This document shows positions 55,494-64,000 of a DNA stretch of 64,000 nt, piece after piece. The DNA is from Thalassospira sp. ER-Se-21-Dark (GTDB lineage: Bacteria > Pseudomonadota > Alphaproteobacteria > Rhodospirillales > Thalassospiraceae), in the NCBI RefSeq assembly GCF_017922435.1, contig NZ_VDEZ01000001.1, positions 930,001 through 994,000 of the forward strand, written 5' to 3'. The position numbers and the translations under genes are program-made. Each line of letters opens with the position of its first letter. Position 1 is the stretch's first letter. The notes beneath the pieces were generated by a model, which was not told where the DNA came from, made no database searches, and saw only the letters and a program-made list of their open reading frames with translations.

Positions 55494-56525
55494 TTAAAAC
55501 GTTTTACGCGGATCAAAGGCATCACGCACCGCTTCGCCGATAAAGATCAGAAGGCTGAGCATGGTGGCGATGGCAAAGAAGGCGGTAAAGCCAAGCCAGG
55601 GCGCCTGAAGGTTGTTCTTGCCCTGTGACAGCAACTCGCCCAAGGACGGGGAGCCGGGCGGCATGCCAAGCGACAGGAAGTCGAGGGATGTGAGTGCCAC
55701 AATCGAGCCATTCAACACGAACGGCAGGAAGGTGATGGTTGCCACCATCGCATTGGGCAGAACATGGCGATACATGATCCGGGTGTCGGTCATGCCAAGG
55801 GCGCGCGCAGCCCGGACATATTCGAAATTACGCGCGCGCAGGAATTCGGCACGGACAAGGCCGGTCAAACTCATCCAGCTAAACAGCACCAGAATGAACA
55901 GAAGCGTCCAGAAACCCGGCGCAAACAGGCTGGCCAGAATGATCAGGATGAAAAGCTGTGGCAGGCCCGACCAGATTTCGATCACCCGCTGGAAGCCAAG
56001 ATCGACCCAGCCGCCGAAATAGCCCTGCACCGCACCAGCCGCAATGCCGATCACGGAACTGACGGCGGTCAGCGCCAGACCAAACAGGATGGAAATCCGG
56101 AAACCGTAAATCAGGCGTGCGAGAACATCGCGGCCCAGTTCATCCGTGCCCAGCAAATGGCGCATTGAGGGCGGGGCTGGTTGCGGTTCACGCATTTCAA
56201 AATCGATGGTGTCATAGGAAAACGGGATCAAAGGCCAGATGGCAAAGCCGTTTTCGGCGATCTTGCCCTGAATATAGGGATCATAGAAATCCGTCTCGAC
56301 ATCGAAATCGCCGCCATAGGCCGTTTCGGGATGGTCCGATACGATCGGCACGTACCAGTCATCGCCATATTTGACGAAGATCGGTTTGTCATTGGCGACC
56401 AGTTCGGCCACCAGGCAAATGACAAACAGGATGGTAAAGATCACAAGCGACCAATAGCCGCGCTTGTTGGATTTGAAGTTCGACAGGCGACGACGGTTGA
56501 GCGGTGAGAGAACAGCATTGAACAT
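55494..56525 (-). CDS. yejE: Peptide ABC transporter permease YejE
   Basis: 343 residues from ATG 56525 (MFNAVLSPLNRRRLSNFKSNKRGYWSLVIF). Long periplasmic insert after helix 1 (DDWYVPIVSDHPETAYGG), LLGTDELGRDVLARLIYGFR, and the EAA loop EYVRAARALGMTDTRIMYRHVLPNA. Pairs with YejB. The start overlaps the yejB stop. Confidence 0.93.
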   Translation of the reverse strand: MFNAVLSPLNRRRLSNFKSNKRGYWSLVIFTILFVICLVAELVANDKPIFVKYGDDWYVPIVSDHPETAYGGDFDVETDFYDPYIQGKIAENGFAIWPLIPFSYDTIDFEMREPQPAPPSMRHLLGTDELGRDVLARLIYGFRISILFGLALTAVSSVIGIAAGAVQGYFGGWVDLGFQRVIEIWSGLPQLFILIILASLFAPGFWTLLFILVLFSWMSLTGLVRAEFLRARNFEYVRAARALGMTDTRIMYRHVLPNAMVATITFLPFVLNGSIVALTSLDFLSLGMPPGSPSLGELLSQGKNNLQAPWLGFTAFFAIATMLSLLIFIGEAVRDAFDPRKTF

Positions 56526-56527
56526 GA

Positions 56528-57646
56528 TCAATTCCCCCGCCCTTCGAAGTCGATCCGTGGATCCACCAGATGATAGCTGAGGTCACTGATCAGGTTCATG
56601 ATCAGGCCAAACAGCGTGAAGAAATAAAGGGTTGCAAACATCACCGGATAATCACGCGTCATCACCGCGTTAAAACCAAGCAGGCCCAGACCATCAAGCG
56701 AGAAGATCACCTCGATCAGGACCGAACCGGTAAACAGCATGCCAACCAGTGCACTGGGGAACCCGGCAATGATCAGAAGCATGGCGTTACGGAAAACGTG
56801 ACCATAAAGCACGCGCTTTTCCGTCAGGCCCTTGGCACGGGCAGTCACGACATATTGCTTGTTAATCTCATCCAGGAACGAGTTCTTGGTCAGCATGGTG
56901 AGCGTGGCAAAACCCGAAATCGTCAGGGCTATGATCGGCAGGGTCAGATGCCAGAAATAATCAACGATCTTGCCCCACAAGGACAACTGTTCCCAGTTTG
57001 ACGATGTCAGCCCGCGTAACGGGAACCAGTCAAGATAGGCCCCACCGGCAAACACCACGATCAGCATGACGGCAAACAGGAAGCCCGGAATGGCAAAGCC
57101 GACAATGATCGCGGCTGATGACCAGATATCGAAGTTCGATCCATCGCGCACTGCCTTGGTAATGCCCAGCGGGATCGAAATGATGTAGATGATCAGCGTT
57201 GACCAGATGCCCAGCGAGATCGAAACCGGCATCTTGTCGATCACAAGATCGACCACGTCGCGGTCCTGAAAATAGCTTTGGCCGAAATCGAAGGTCAGAT
57301 AGTTCTTCATCATCATCCAGAAGCGTTCATGGGCCGGTTTGTCAAAACCGAACTGTACTTCGAGCTGTCTGATGACTTCGGGATCAAGCCCCTGCGCGCC
57401 GCGATAGTTGGATGTCGAGGAGAAGTTATTACCAGATGCAGAGGATGAAGCAGTACTTCCGCCGCCGCTGTCGCCACCCTGATTGGTGATGCGTGCGGTT
57501 GATGAAACAGCCGTTCCCTGAAGCTGGGCAATCACCTGTTCGACCGGGCCGCCGGGGGCAAACTGAATGATTGCGAAGTTCAACAGCATGATGCCAAACA
57601 GCGTGACCGGGATCAGAAGCAAACGCCGAATGATATAGTTCAGCAT
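56528..57646 (-). CDS. yejB: Peptide ABC transporter permease YejB
   Basis: 372 residues, about six helices, starting [40 protein letters not shown]-type loop [29 protein letters not shown] Ser/Gly-rich insert ([18 protein letters not shown]) lies in the periplasmic loop near residue 60. Starts three bases after yejA. Confidence 0.93.
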   Translation of the reverse strand: MLNYIIRRLLLIPVTLFGIMLLNFAIIQFAPGGPVEQVIAQLQGTAVSSTARITNQGGDSGGGSTASSSASGNNFSSTSNYRGAQGLDPEVIRQLEVQFGFDKPAHERFWMMMKNYLTFDFGQSYFQDRDVVDLVIDKMPVSISLGIWSTLIIYIISIPLGITKAVRDGSNFDIWSSAAIIVGFAIPGFLFAVMLIVVFAGGAYLDWFPLRGLTSSNWEQLSLWGKIVDYFWHLTLPIIALTISGFATLTMLTKNSFLDEINKQYVVTARAKGLTEKRVLYGHVFRNAMLLIIAGFPSALVGMLFTGSVLIEVIFSLDGLGLLGFNAVMTRDYPVMFATLYFFTLFGLIMNLISDLSYHLVDPRIDFEGRGN

Positions 57647-57649
57647 GGC

Positions 57650-59602
57650 CTAGAATCCCCCCATCTGCAGTTTGGCGGCCTTTTCAGGGTCAATCCACCA
57701 ACGCATTATCGACATTCCCTTAAGCGGCACCGTGTCCGGGCGACCAAAGATGTTCCACCAGACCATGCGGTCCCCACCCAGATACCATTGCGGAATGACG
57801 TAATTCCCCCACAGAAGTACGCGATCAAGTGCGCGGGTCGCAGCCACCAGTTCTTCCCAGCTGTCGGCAGATGCCACATTTTCGATCATTGCATCGACCA
57901 CCGGATCCTTGATGCCGGCAAAGTTGCGAGAGCCTGGTTGATCGGCGGCCTCGGAGCTCCAGAACACGCGCTGTTCGTTGCCCGGCGTCAGGGATTGCGT
58001 CCACCAATGGGTGGTAACTTCGAAATCAAAGGCCTGAATACGATTGACCCACTGGCCGGTATCAATCAGGCGAATATCCATTTCCACGCCAAGCTGTTTG
58101 AGGCGCGATTTGACCACCAGCGCGATCTTTTCAAGTCCCGGTTGGCGAATGATCAGCTCGAACCGGAACGGCTGCCCGGTTTCCTTGTTAACCAGAACCT
58201 TGTCGCGTACTTCCCAGCCCGCTTCGTTCAGAAGCGTCATGGATTCACGCAGGGCCTCACGGCGCCCGTTCGGGGCATCAAAGTTCGGCAACGTGTAGGG
58301 TTCGGTGAACAACCTTTCGGGCAATTGATCGCGATAGGGTTCAAGAAGTGCCAGTTCAGCACCGGTCGGAATACCGGTCGCCGCCAGTTCGGAGTTGGCA
58401 AAGAAACTGTCGGTGCGGTGATAGGCCCCATAGAACATTGCACGATTTAGCCACTGGAAATCGAGCCCGTATTGCAGCGCGCGGCGCACGCGCTTGTCGG
58501 CAAACAGCGGATTGCGCGCGTTCAGAACATAGGCCTGCATGCCTGTTGGCAAATGATCAGGCATGAACTCCTTCTGGATGTCACCACGCTGGACCGCAGG
58601 CGTGTCATAGGCCGTGTTCCAGTCACGTGATGAATGCTCGGACCGGATCATGTATTCGCCAGCCAGAAATGCCTGACGCTGCACTTCCATATCAAGATAG
58701 GTGTCATAGCGGATGGTATTGAAATTGTTCTGCCCGCGATTGACCGGAAGGTCGGCCGCCCAGTAATCCTTGACCCGCTCATAGGTGATGCGTCGGCCTG
58801 CTTCGATGCTGGCAACCTTATAAGCCCCGCTGCCGACCGGGATTTCAAAGGTGGTTTTGGCGAAGTCCTTACCTTCCCAGAACTTTTTCGGCATGATCGA
58901 AATGCCCGCCACCGTCATCGGTGTTTCGCGATTATTGCCCGGCTTGAAAGTGAATTTGACGGTCAGTTCGTCAATCACCTCGGCCCCTTCGATCTGGGAA
59001 AAATACTGGCGGTAGACGGGACTTCCCTTTTCGACCAGCACTTCATATGAAAACACCACGTCTTCGGCGGTAATGTCGCTGCCGTCCTGGAAACGCGCAC
59101 GCGGATCAAGGTGGAAGATGGCATAGGATCGGTCGTTCGGCACCTCGATCGAATGGGCAATCAGGCCATACATGGCGTATGGCTCATCCGCGCTGGAAAC
59201 CATCAGGCTGTCATAGATCAGACCAAGGCCCGCAGCCGGATTTCCCTTAAGCGTAAAGGGGTTAAGGGTATCAAAGGCAACGATGGAGGATTGCACCAGC
59301 GTGCCGCCCTTCGGCGCATCGGGGTTCACATAATCGAAATGGTGGAAATCCGGACCGTATTTCAGATCGCCATACAGCGAAATACCGTGTGAGCGGGTGG
59401 TCAGCGGCGCCAGATCGGTCTCGTCAACAGCCACCGTCGGAGCCGGGTTCATCACCGGCTTGTCACCATCTTGGGCATTTGCGTTATGTAAAGGCAGTGC
59501 GACCGAAAGCAGGGTCAGTGCACTGGCAAAAAGGATGGATGTCATGGCGCCCCCGCGCCGCTTCCTGCCCGGCATTGTCATGCTGGCTGCATACGAAATC
59601 AT
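57650..59602 (-). CDS. yejA: Peptide-binding protein YejA
   Basis: 650 residues: signal peptide (basic MPGRKRRGG then ILFASALTLLSVALPLHNANA), then a family-5 solute-binding fold: GISLYGDLKYGPDFHHFDYVNPDAPKGGTLV is specific for YejA. Delivers peptides or microcin C to YejBE. An ATG seven codons downstream is possible. First gene of yejABEF, with 21-bp direct repeats upstream. Confidence 0.92.
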   Translation of the reverse strand: MISYAASMTMPGRKRRGGAMTSILFASALTLLSVALPLHNANAQDGDKPVMNPAPTVAVDETDLAPLTTRSHGISLYGDLKYGPDFHHFDYVNPDAPKGGTLVQSSIVAFDTLNPFTLKGNPAAGLGLIYDSLMVSSADEPYAMYGLIAHSIEVPNDRSYAIFHLDPRARFQDGSDITAEDVVFSYEVLVEKGSPVYRQYFSQIEGAEVIDELTVKFTFKPGNNRETPMTVAGISIMPKKFWEGKDFAKTTFEIPVGSGAYKVASIEAGRRITYERVKDYWAADLPVNRGQNNFNTIRYDTYLDMEVQRQAFLAGEYMIRSEHSSRDWNTAYDTPAVQRGDIQKEFMPDHLPTGMQAYVLNARNPLFADKRVRRALQYGLDFQWLNRAMFYGAYHRTDSFFANSELAATGIPTGAELALLEPYRDQLPERLFTEPYTLPNFDAPNGRREALRESMTLLNEAGWEVRDKVLVNKETGQPFRFELIIRQPGLEKIALVVKSRLKQLGVEMDIRLIDTGQWVNRIQAFDFEVTTHWWTQSLTPGNEQRVFWSSEAADQPGSRNFAGIKDPVVDAMIENVASADSWEELVAATRALDRVLLWGNYVIPQWYLGGDRMVWWNIFGRPDTVPLKGMSIMRWWIDPEKAAKLQMGGF

Positions 59603-59643
59603 GTGATTGTCGTCTTTCCCTGATGCAAGCTGATCACTGTTCC

Positions 59644-59685
59644 ATTATGTGGACTTAATCTACTATTATGTGGACTTAATCCACG
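59644..59685. repeat. Two 21-bp direct repeats upstream of yejA
   Basis: ATTATGTGGACTTAATC occurs at 59644 and 59665, exactly 21 bases or two DNA turns apart. The second copy carries the dyad GTGGA-N5-TCCAC; the first has one mismatch. 42-83 bases before the yejA ATG, so a likely pair of operators. Confidence 0.6.
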
Positions 59686-59811
59686 CGGCGCAATCGACGG
59701 TCACTTCGCGATGCCCTCTGCCCGCGTTGTCTGTGAATGATGCCACACTAGAACCGCCTGATAGTCACCGTTAAATCGTTCAATTTCAAGGCACCATCAC
59801 GTGAGTTTGGT

Positions 59812-60732
59812 TTATCGCGCATCTTTTTGCGTCAGTTTTCGCCGCGCAGTTTCAAGCTTGATCTCTGACATCAGCCAGTCACGGAACGCCTTGACCTTGC
59901 GCCGTTCCAGACGCCCGCGCGGATAACACAACGAATAGGCATAAGGACTGTCGACCGGCAGATCAAACGGCACGGTCAGGCGATTGGTCACAACATATTC
60001 CCCGATCATGGCCGGATCGGAAACCACCACACCAAAGCCGCTTGCCGCGGCCTCCATCGCCATATCAAGGGTGGCAAAAACCGGCCCCTTGGTGCCGTCC
60101 ACCCCCTTGATACCGGTTCCTTCAAGCCAGATGCGCCAGTCTTCGCGCTGGGCAGAGCAGTGCAGAAGCGTCACACTCGCCAGGTCTTCAGGGGTTTTGA
60201 GTTGCTTGGCCAGATCGGGATGACAGACCGGCAACAGCCGTTCACCGGTCAGAAATTCGTGCACCAGCTGTTCATTGCCATGATCGGCAAAGCGGATGGC
60301 GATATCGACCTCGTTGAAGTCAACCGATGCCAGATCATCGTTATAGGTGCCCAACTGGACCTGAAAATCGGGATATTCCATCTGAAACCGCCCAAGCCGC
60401 GGCACGATCCAGCGCATGGAAAATGTCAGCGGTGCCGAAACAGACAGGTGGGTGTCGTCGGCACGGTCTTCGACCTTGGCGACCGCGTCTTCTATGGCAT
60501 CAAAAGCTGGCGTAAGCGCTTCAAGAAGGTTGCGACCGGCGCGCGTCAACCGCAGGCTTCTGTGGTGACGCTCAAAAAGCTGACGACCCAGAACTTCCTC
60601 AAGATGCTGCACCTGTCGACTGACCGCCCCTTGGGTCACGTTAAGCTCATGTGACGCTTTGGTGAAACTTTCGAGACGACCGGCTACTTCGAAGGCACGG
60701 AGCGCATTTAGCGGCAACGGACGGCGTTTCAT
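59812..60732 (-). CDS. LysR-family regulator, GcvA type
   Basis: 306 residues from MKRRPLPLNALRAFEVAGRLESFTKASHELNVTQGAVSRQVQHLEEVLGRQLFERHHRSLRLTRAGRNLLEAL, a typical GcvA-like DNA-binding domain, and a substrate domain about 95-300. It activates or represses unlinked genes; the target is unknown. The chosen ATG is internal to a frame 20 codons longer. Divergent from DUF1127, which it may control, and downstream lies yejA. Confidence 0.87.
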   Translation of the reverse strand: MKRRPLPLNALRAFEVAGRLESFTKASHELNVTQGAVSRQVQHLEEVLGRQLFERHHRSLRLTRAGRNLLEALTPAFDAIEDAVAKVEDRADDTHLSVSAPLTFSMRWIVPRLGRFQMEYPDFQVQLGTYNDDLASVDFNEVDIAIRFADHGNEQLVHEFLTGERLLPVCHPDLAKQLKTPEDLASVTLLHCSAQREDWRIWLEGTGIKGVDGTKGPVFATLDMAMEAAASGFGVVVSDPAMIGEYVVTNRLTVPFDLPVDSPYAYSLCYPRGRLERRKVKAFRDWLMSEIKLETARRKLTQKDAR

Positions 60733-60900
60733 GATAGTGACTTTGCATGATAAAAACTCATGCAATGATGACAAAAGGTGGTTTGAGCGCAAGTGTTTTT
60801 TCGGGTAACTCTGGGTTTAACGAGATTAGTACAGACGCATCGTGGATGCCCGGGCCGCTGAATCGCTGAGAGCAGGCCTGATTTAAAGAGGATTAGAATC

Positions 60901-61110
60901 ATGGTTGCTATCACCAAAGAAGCAGGCGCATTTGTCGCCACCCGCCGTAACCACACTGCCACCAGCCTTCTGGACTTGGCGCGCACCTGGCTTAAACGCC
61001 ACGACCTGCGTCAGAAGCTGGCCGACATGGACGCACACATGCTGCGCGATATCGGCTGGACCGTCTATGACGCAAAACGCGAAGCCGCCAAGCCATTCTG
61101 GAAAGCTTAA
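60901..61110 (+). CDS. DUF1127 small protein (YjiS-like)
   Basis: 69 residues. Arg-rich C-terminal motif RQKLADMDAHMLRDIGWTVYDAKREA is the DUF1127 domain. Members regulate RNA turnover or metabolism in Alphaproteobacteria. AGAGGA lies upstream of the ATG. Divergent from the LysR gene and followed by a small open frame and a strong terminator. Confidence 0.88.
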   Translation: MVAITKEAGAFVATRRNHTATSLLDLARTWLKRHDLRQKLADMDAHMLRDIGWTVYDAKREAAKPFWKA

Positions 61111-61144
61111 CCCGCGCAACAGCGCACCAACTGAGTATTCTGTC

Positions 61145-61246
61145 ATGCAGAACAACGTATCGCCGCTTCACAGCGCAATTACCTTCCCGCTTCAGGTTCT
61201 GATTGAAGCCCTGATGGACGCGTGGAAAGGCATCAGCCTTAAATAA
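61145..61246 (+). CDS. Possible 33-residue small protein
   Basis: Begins MQNNVSPLHSAITFPLQVLI and ends ALMDAWKGISLK; a hydrophobic stretch then amphipathic helix. It lies 34 bases after the DUF1127 stop and before the shared terminator, with a poor ribosome site. Could be a real small protein or chance. Confidence 0.35.
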   Translation: MQNNVSPLHSAITFPLQVLIEALMDAWKGISLK

Positions 61247-61335
61247 GGCTTGAGGGTCAGAACCAAATTAACTGGTTCTGATCCTACTAATCCCTGAGCG
61301 CAATTCCAGCTCCCCCGCTGGAAAGTGCGTATTTA

Positions 61336-61372
61336 AATGTCGGTCGCACCCCCTGTGACCGACATTTTTTTT
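61336..61372 (+). terminator. Terminator after DUF1127
   Basis: 9-bp stem ATGTCGGTC / GACCGACAT with an 11-base loop followed by eight T. A second hairpin without T run (TCAGAACCA / TGGTTCTGA) precedes it at 61257-61281. Confidence 0.85.
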
Positions 61373-61380
61373 GCTTTGGT

Positions 61381-62658
61381 CTATGTCTTTTCCGGGTGGC
61401 GCAGATACATCAGGTTTGCGGCATTGAGTACCGAATACATCACGGCAAACTGGGCATTGAATTCGAATTTTTCCGGTTTGGGATCAAAAAGTTCGTAGAT
61501 TTCACCGATCGAGCGTTTACCATCAATCCGCGAAAGGATCGCAGGCGATGCCGAGGGCATGGTGCGGGTCACGGAAAGGCCGGTAAAGGTGATCTTGATA
61601 TTACCGGTCTTGGCAACCGAACGGGCGAGTGCCGCACCATCGACACGGGTGAAGGTCGGGATCAGCTCCGGCGACGGGACCGGTGGTTTAACCTTGTTCT
61701 TGGCCTTTACGACATAGAAGGTGTGCTTGGTGATATTGCCCGCCATCAGTTCGGCCAGGGCCGCGCGCTCACGAAACGGTACGTGCATCGCCTTATCAAG
61801 CACATCATGGCGCGAACAATAGGTGGTCGGGTCGTAGCGCATCGGTTCGATAAAGTTTTGCAGCCTAAGGCCGGCCGCCTCGACAAAATCAAACACCTCG
61901 TCGACGCGATAGGCGCGGTCCTGTTGATGCAACAACAGGTCATAGAACCCGGCATCGCCGCCATGGATGTGATCACCGACAAACGGGTTGCGTTTGAGCC
62001 AGTTGGTCCCGGGCAATGAATTAAACAGCGCCTTGCCGAAATTCAGGCGCTTGGCCCCGCCGGCCTCGGCATTGAGGCGTTCCATCATTTCCTGCATGTG
62101 ATAGACGCCTTGGCGGCCCAACTCGCCATAGACCATCAGGCCCATGCCGCCATTGGGTTTGAGCGCATCGGCAAGTGCCTTGAGCCCGGCATCGGGATCA
62201 GGCAGGTGATGAAGCACCCCGCAGCAATCAATATAGTCAAACGGGCCGTACTCAGATGCCAGGTCGACAAAGGATCCGGTCACAAACGTGACGTTCTTTT
62301 CCAGACTGCGGCGTTTGATGCGCGCCTCGGCAATCGCGCGCGAGCTTTCGGACAGATCGATATAGACGATCTCGGCCTTGGCTTTGCGGTCACGGGCCTG
62401 CTGGGCCAGCATCACCAGCGCATCGCCGGTGCCACCGCCGGCGACAAGGATTTTGATTTTGCCGCTTTTGGTCTGTGCCGATGGATCGCGCCCGCCAAAG
62501 ACAAAATGCACGATCTCGTCCCAGTTGCCCGGTGATCCGGTGATCAGGCGCTTGTCCTCATCCTCGGGATTGCGGGCCGGATAGGGATAGGTTTCATACT
62601 GATCACGGGTCTTTGCAGAAGACTGGACGTGATCGGGCCTGTTTTTGTCGTCGGGCAT
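61381..62658 (-). CDS. Class I SAM-dependent methyltransferase
   Basis: 425 residues. A leading QYETYPYPARNPEDEDK segment precedes motif I ILVAGGGTGDALVMLAQQ (about 70-87), then VYIDLSESSRAIAEARI and YIDCCGVLHHLPDPDAGLKALADALKPNGGMGLMVYG. The C-terminal 150 or so residues (from about 270) are not part of the fold and include VKPPVPSPELIPTFTRVDG and an end helix. N-terminus resembles methyltransferases acting on proteins or small molecules. Substrate unknown. Confidence 0.83.
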   Translation of the reverse strand: MPDDKNRPDHVQSSAKTRDQYETYPYPARNPEDEDKRLITGSPGNWDEIVHFVFGGRDPSAQTKSGKIKILVAGGGTGDALVMLAQQARDRKAKAEIVYIDLSESSRAIAEARIKRRSLEKNVTFVTGSFVDLASEYGPFDYIDCCGVLHHLPDPDAGLKALADALKPNGGMGLMVYGELGRQGVYHMQEMMERLNAEAGGAKRLNFGKALFNSLPGTNWLKRNPFVGDHIHGGDAGFYDLLLHQQDRAYRVDEVFDFVEAAGLRLQNFIEPMRYDPTTYCSRHDVLDKAMHVPFRERAALAELMAGNITKHTFYVVKAKNKVKPPVPSPELIPTFTRVDGAALARSVAKTGNIKITFTGLSVTRTMPSASPAILSRIDGKRSIGEIYELFDPKPEKFEFNAQFAVMYSVLNAANLMYLRHPEKT

Positions 62659-62734
62659 TCGGCGATTTCCGGCAGAGAAGTGGTTGGGACGGGCTCATCC
62701 TATACCAGCAATGTGCGTATTGAAATCCGCCTAT

Positions 62735-63736
62735 TTACCTGTTTGGACGGCAATCAATCACAAGTTTGCCGGTTGCCGTGCGTTCGCGAATGGCCGTCAA
62801 GGCATCCATCGCATCTTCAAGACGATAAACCGCCGAGATCATCGGCCGGATCGCGCCGGATTTCAGGCGCTCCAGAAGCTCTGCCATGCCGGCTTGCGCA
62901 ATATCGGCATTTTGTTCGAGATAGGCGCCGAAATAAAAGCCGATTGCGGTGACATTCTTGACCAGCAGGATATTGGCCGGAATTTGCGGCACGGTGCCGC
63001 TGGCAAAGCCGATCAAAAGCATGCGCGCACCGGGCGCAACGCAGCGCAGGCTTTGATCAAAGACATCACCGCCAACCGGATCATAAACAACATCGACGCC
63101 CTTTGGCTGACCAAGGCTTGCCGTGATTTCACGCACCCGGTCGCGGATATTTTCGGATTTATAATCAATGACATGGTCCGCACCATGGTCGCGCGCGATC
63201 TGGCATTTGTCCGCCCCACCGGCCGTGGCAATCACGGTTGCGCCCAGAAGCTTGGCGCATTCGACCGCCGTCAGACCAACCCCGCCAGCCGCCCCATGCA
63301 CCAGAACGACCTCGCCCGGCTTGACATCGGCGCGATACTTCAATGCAAACCAGCTTGTGCCATAAGCGATCTGAAAGGCTGCTGCGCTGTTGAAATCGAC
63401 ACCATTCGGAAGCGGCATCACAAGACTACCGTCGGCTACGACCTGTTCGGCGTAACCACCCCAATCGGGCATGGCCATGACCGCATCGCCGGGTTTGACA
63501 TGACTGACATCATCGCCAACTGCGCGCACCGTGCCACTGACTTCAAAGCCGGGGGAAAAGGGACCTTCGGGACGTTTTTGATATTTGCCTTGCAGGATCA
63601 GGGTATCGGCGAAATTGACACCGCAGGCGGCAACATCAATCAGGACCTGACCGGGCTGCAGCACCGACGGTGCCAGATCAGGGACATCCACCCATTGCGG
63701 TACTTCGCCAAATGCGTTGCAAATCCACGCTTTCAT
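62735..63736 (-). CDS. NADPH:quinone oxidoreductase-like MDR protein
   Basis: 333 residues from MKAWICNAFGEVPQWVDVPDLAP. Zinc-less medium-chain dehydrogenase: GVNFADTLILQGKYQKRPEGPFSPGFEVSGTV, then the NADPH fold VLVHGAAGGVGLTAVECAKLLGATVIATAGG, and VYDPVGGDVFDQSLRCVAPG. Reduces quinones or enones. The longer frame before Met lacks family sequence. Adjacent to the methyltransferase on the same strand. Confidence 0.87.
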   Translation of the reverse strand: MKAWICNAFGEVPQWVDVPDLAPSVLQPGQVLIDVAACGVNFADTLILQGKYQKRPEGPFSPGFEVSGTVRAVGDDVSHVKPGDAVMAMPDWGGYAEQVVADGSLVMPLPNGVDFNSAAAFQIAYGTSWFALKYRADVKPGEVVLVHGAAGGVGLTAVECAKLLGATVIATAGGADKCQIARDHGADHVIDYKSENIRDRVREITASLGQPKGVDVVYDPVGGDVFDQSLRCVAPGARMLLIGFASGTVPQIPANILLVKNVTAIGFYFGAYLEQNADIAQAGMAELLERLKSGAIRPMISAVYRLEDAMDALTAIRERTATGKLVIDCRPNR

Positions 63737-63864
63737 CCCGGTTTTCCTGCCTGCTGCGATGTTGATTTCTGGCAGTGTGCCGACTGCACCGGGCGCAGAC
63801 AAGGCGACAAAGGACTAAACCAAACCGGACAACAGTTAGATGAAGAGCTCTGGCGAACGGGAGA

Positions 63865-64000
63865 TCAGAAAATGCGCTGACGCTTGCGCTTGCGGGTCAG
63901 CAGAAGAAGGATGGCGGACGGCACAAACAAGACAACCAGGGCCGGTGCCAGCAGGATCGGCACAAAGATGGTGTCCCATACCCAAACGGAAATGTAGCGC
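63865..64000 (-). CDS. Membrane protein, C-terminal fragment
   Basis: 44 codons visible, reaching the right edge of the window: one hydrophobic segment TIFVPILLAPALVVLFVPSAILLLL followed by the basic tail TRKRKRQRIF and a TGA stop. Possibly a small inner-membrane protein; the family is not recognisable from this part. Confidence 0.5.
   Translation of the reverse strand, partial: RYISVWVWDTIFVPILLAPALVVLFVPSAILLLLTRKRKRQRIF

Overview
The window looks like chromosome of a motile, respiring marine-type alphaproteobacterium. By gene content and protein feel I place it in Rhodospirillales, Thalassospira-like; this is inference without a database search. Support comes from the alphaproteobacterial sdhC-sdhD-sdhA-sdhB order, a mesaconyl-CoA hydratase of the ethylmalonyl-CoA pathway, the cytochrome c / kdsB / pheA neighbourhood, many DMT and LysE exporters and DUF1127. 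Nearly all genes can be read; no rRNA, tRNA, CRISPR array, transposase or phage gene was seen.

Layout. 1-640: end of purine-ureide catabolism (allantoicase C-terminus, ureidoglycolate lyase). 0.7-7.5 kb: a TPR lipoprotein, the succinate dehydrogenase operon, then mesaconyl-CoA hydratase and a CoA-ester lyase. 7.6-11.4 kb: a MarR-controlled AaeXAB-type efflux operon with a palindromic operator on its promoter. 11.5-15.1 kb: a secreted beta-lactamase-fold hydrolase and a three-gene unit of ATPase, secreted EndoU nuclease and small acidic protein. 15.2-18.1 kb: the phage-shock system (pspABC and divergent pspF) with sigma-54 and IHF sites and a structured 3' region. 18.2-20.1 kb: outer-membrane barrel, a broken gene and a LysE exporter. 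20.1-26.6 kb: acyl-CoA and leucine catabolism (two acyl-CoA dehydrogenases, thiolase, thioesterase, LiuR-like operator) enclosing an SbtA / P-II / carbonic anhydrase bicarbonate module.

26.6-32 kb: a 15-bp minisatellite growing out of the 3' end of a periplasmic binding-protein gene, an RGG-tailed DEAD-box helicase and a Cache chemoreceptor. 32-40 kb: pheA, kdsB, a membrane-anchored cytochrome c, tandem HisN-type phosphatases, a Na+/H+ antiporter, and an EamA-DinB-LysE operon. 40-46 kb: a large CPA1 antiporter, an Lrp regulator and three tandem EamA transporters. 46-53 kb: a CpxP-like periplasmic protein with a divergent Crp/Fnr regulator, an SDR with a strong operator, pterin dehydratase, a UDG-like protein, GST, M17 aminopeptidase, MarR regulator and LysE exporter. 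53-60 kb: the yejABEF peptide importer and an unknown exported protein. 60-64 kb: GcvA-type LysR, DUF1127, a methyltransferase, a quinone oxidoreductase and the end of a membrane protein.

Together the genes describe respiratory catabolism of amino acids, purines and short acyl-CoAs, with unusually heavy investment in small-molecule export and envelope-stress handling. The most notable loci are the EndoU unit, the bicarbonate module beside carboxylation-dependent catabolism, the stop-codon minisatellite, and several near-perfect palindromic operators.
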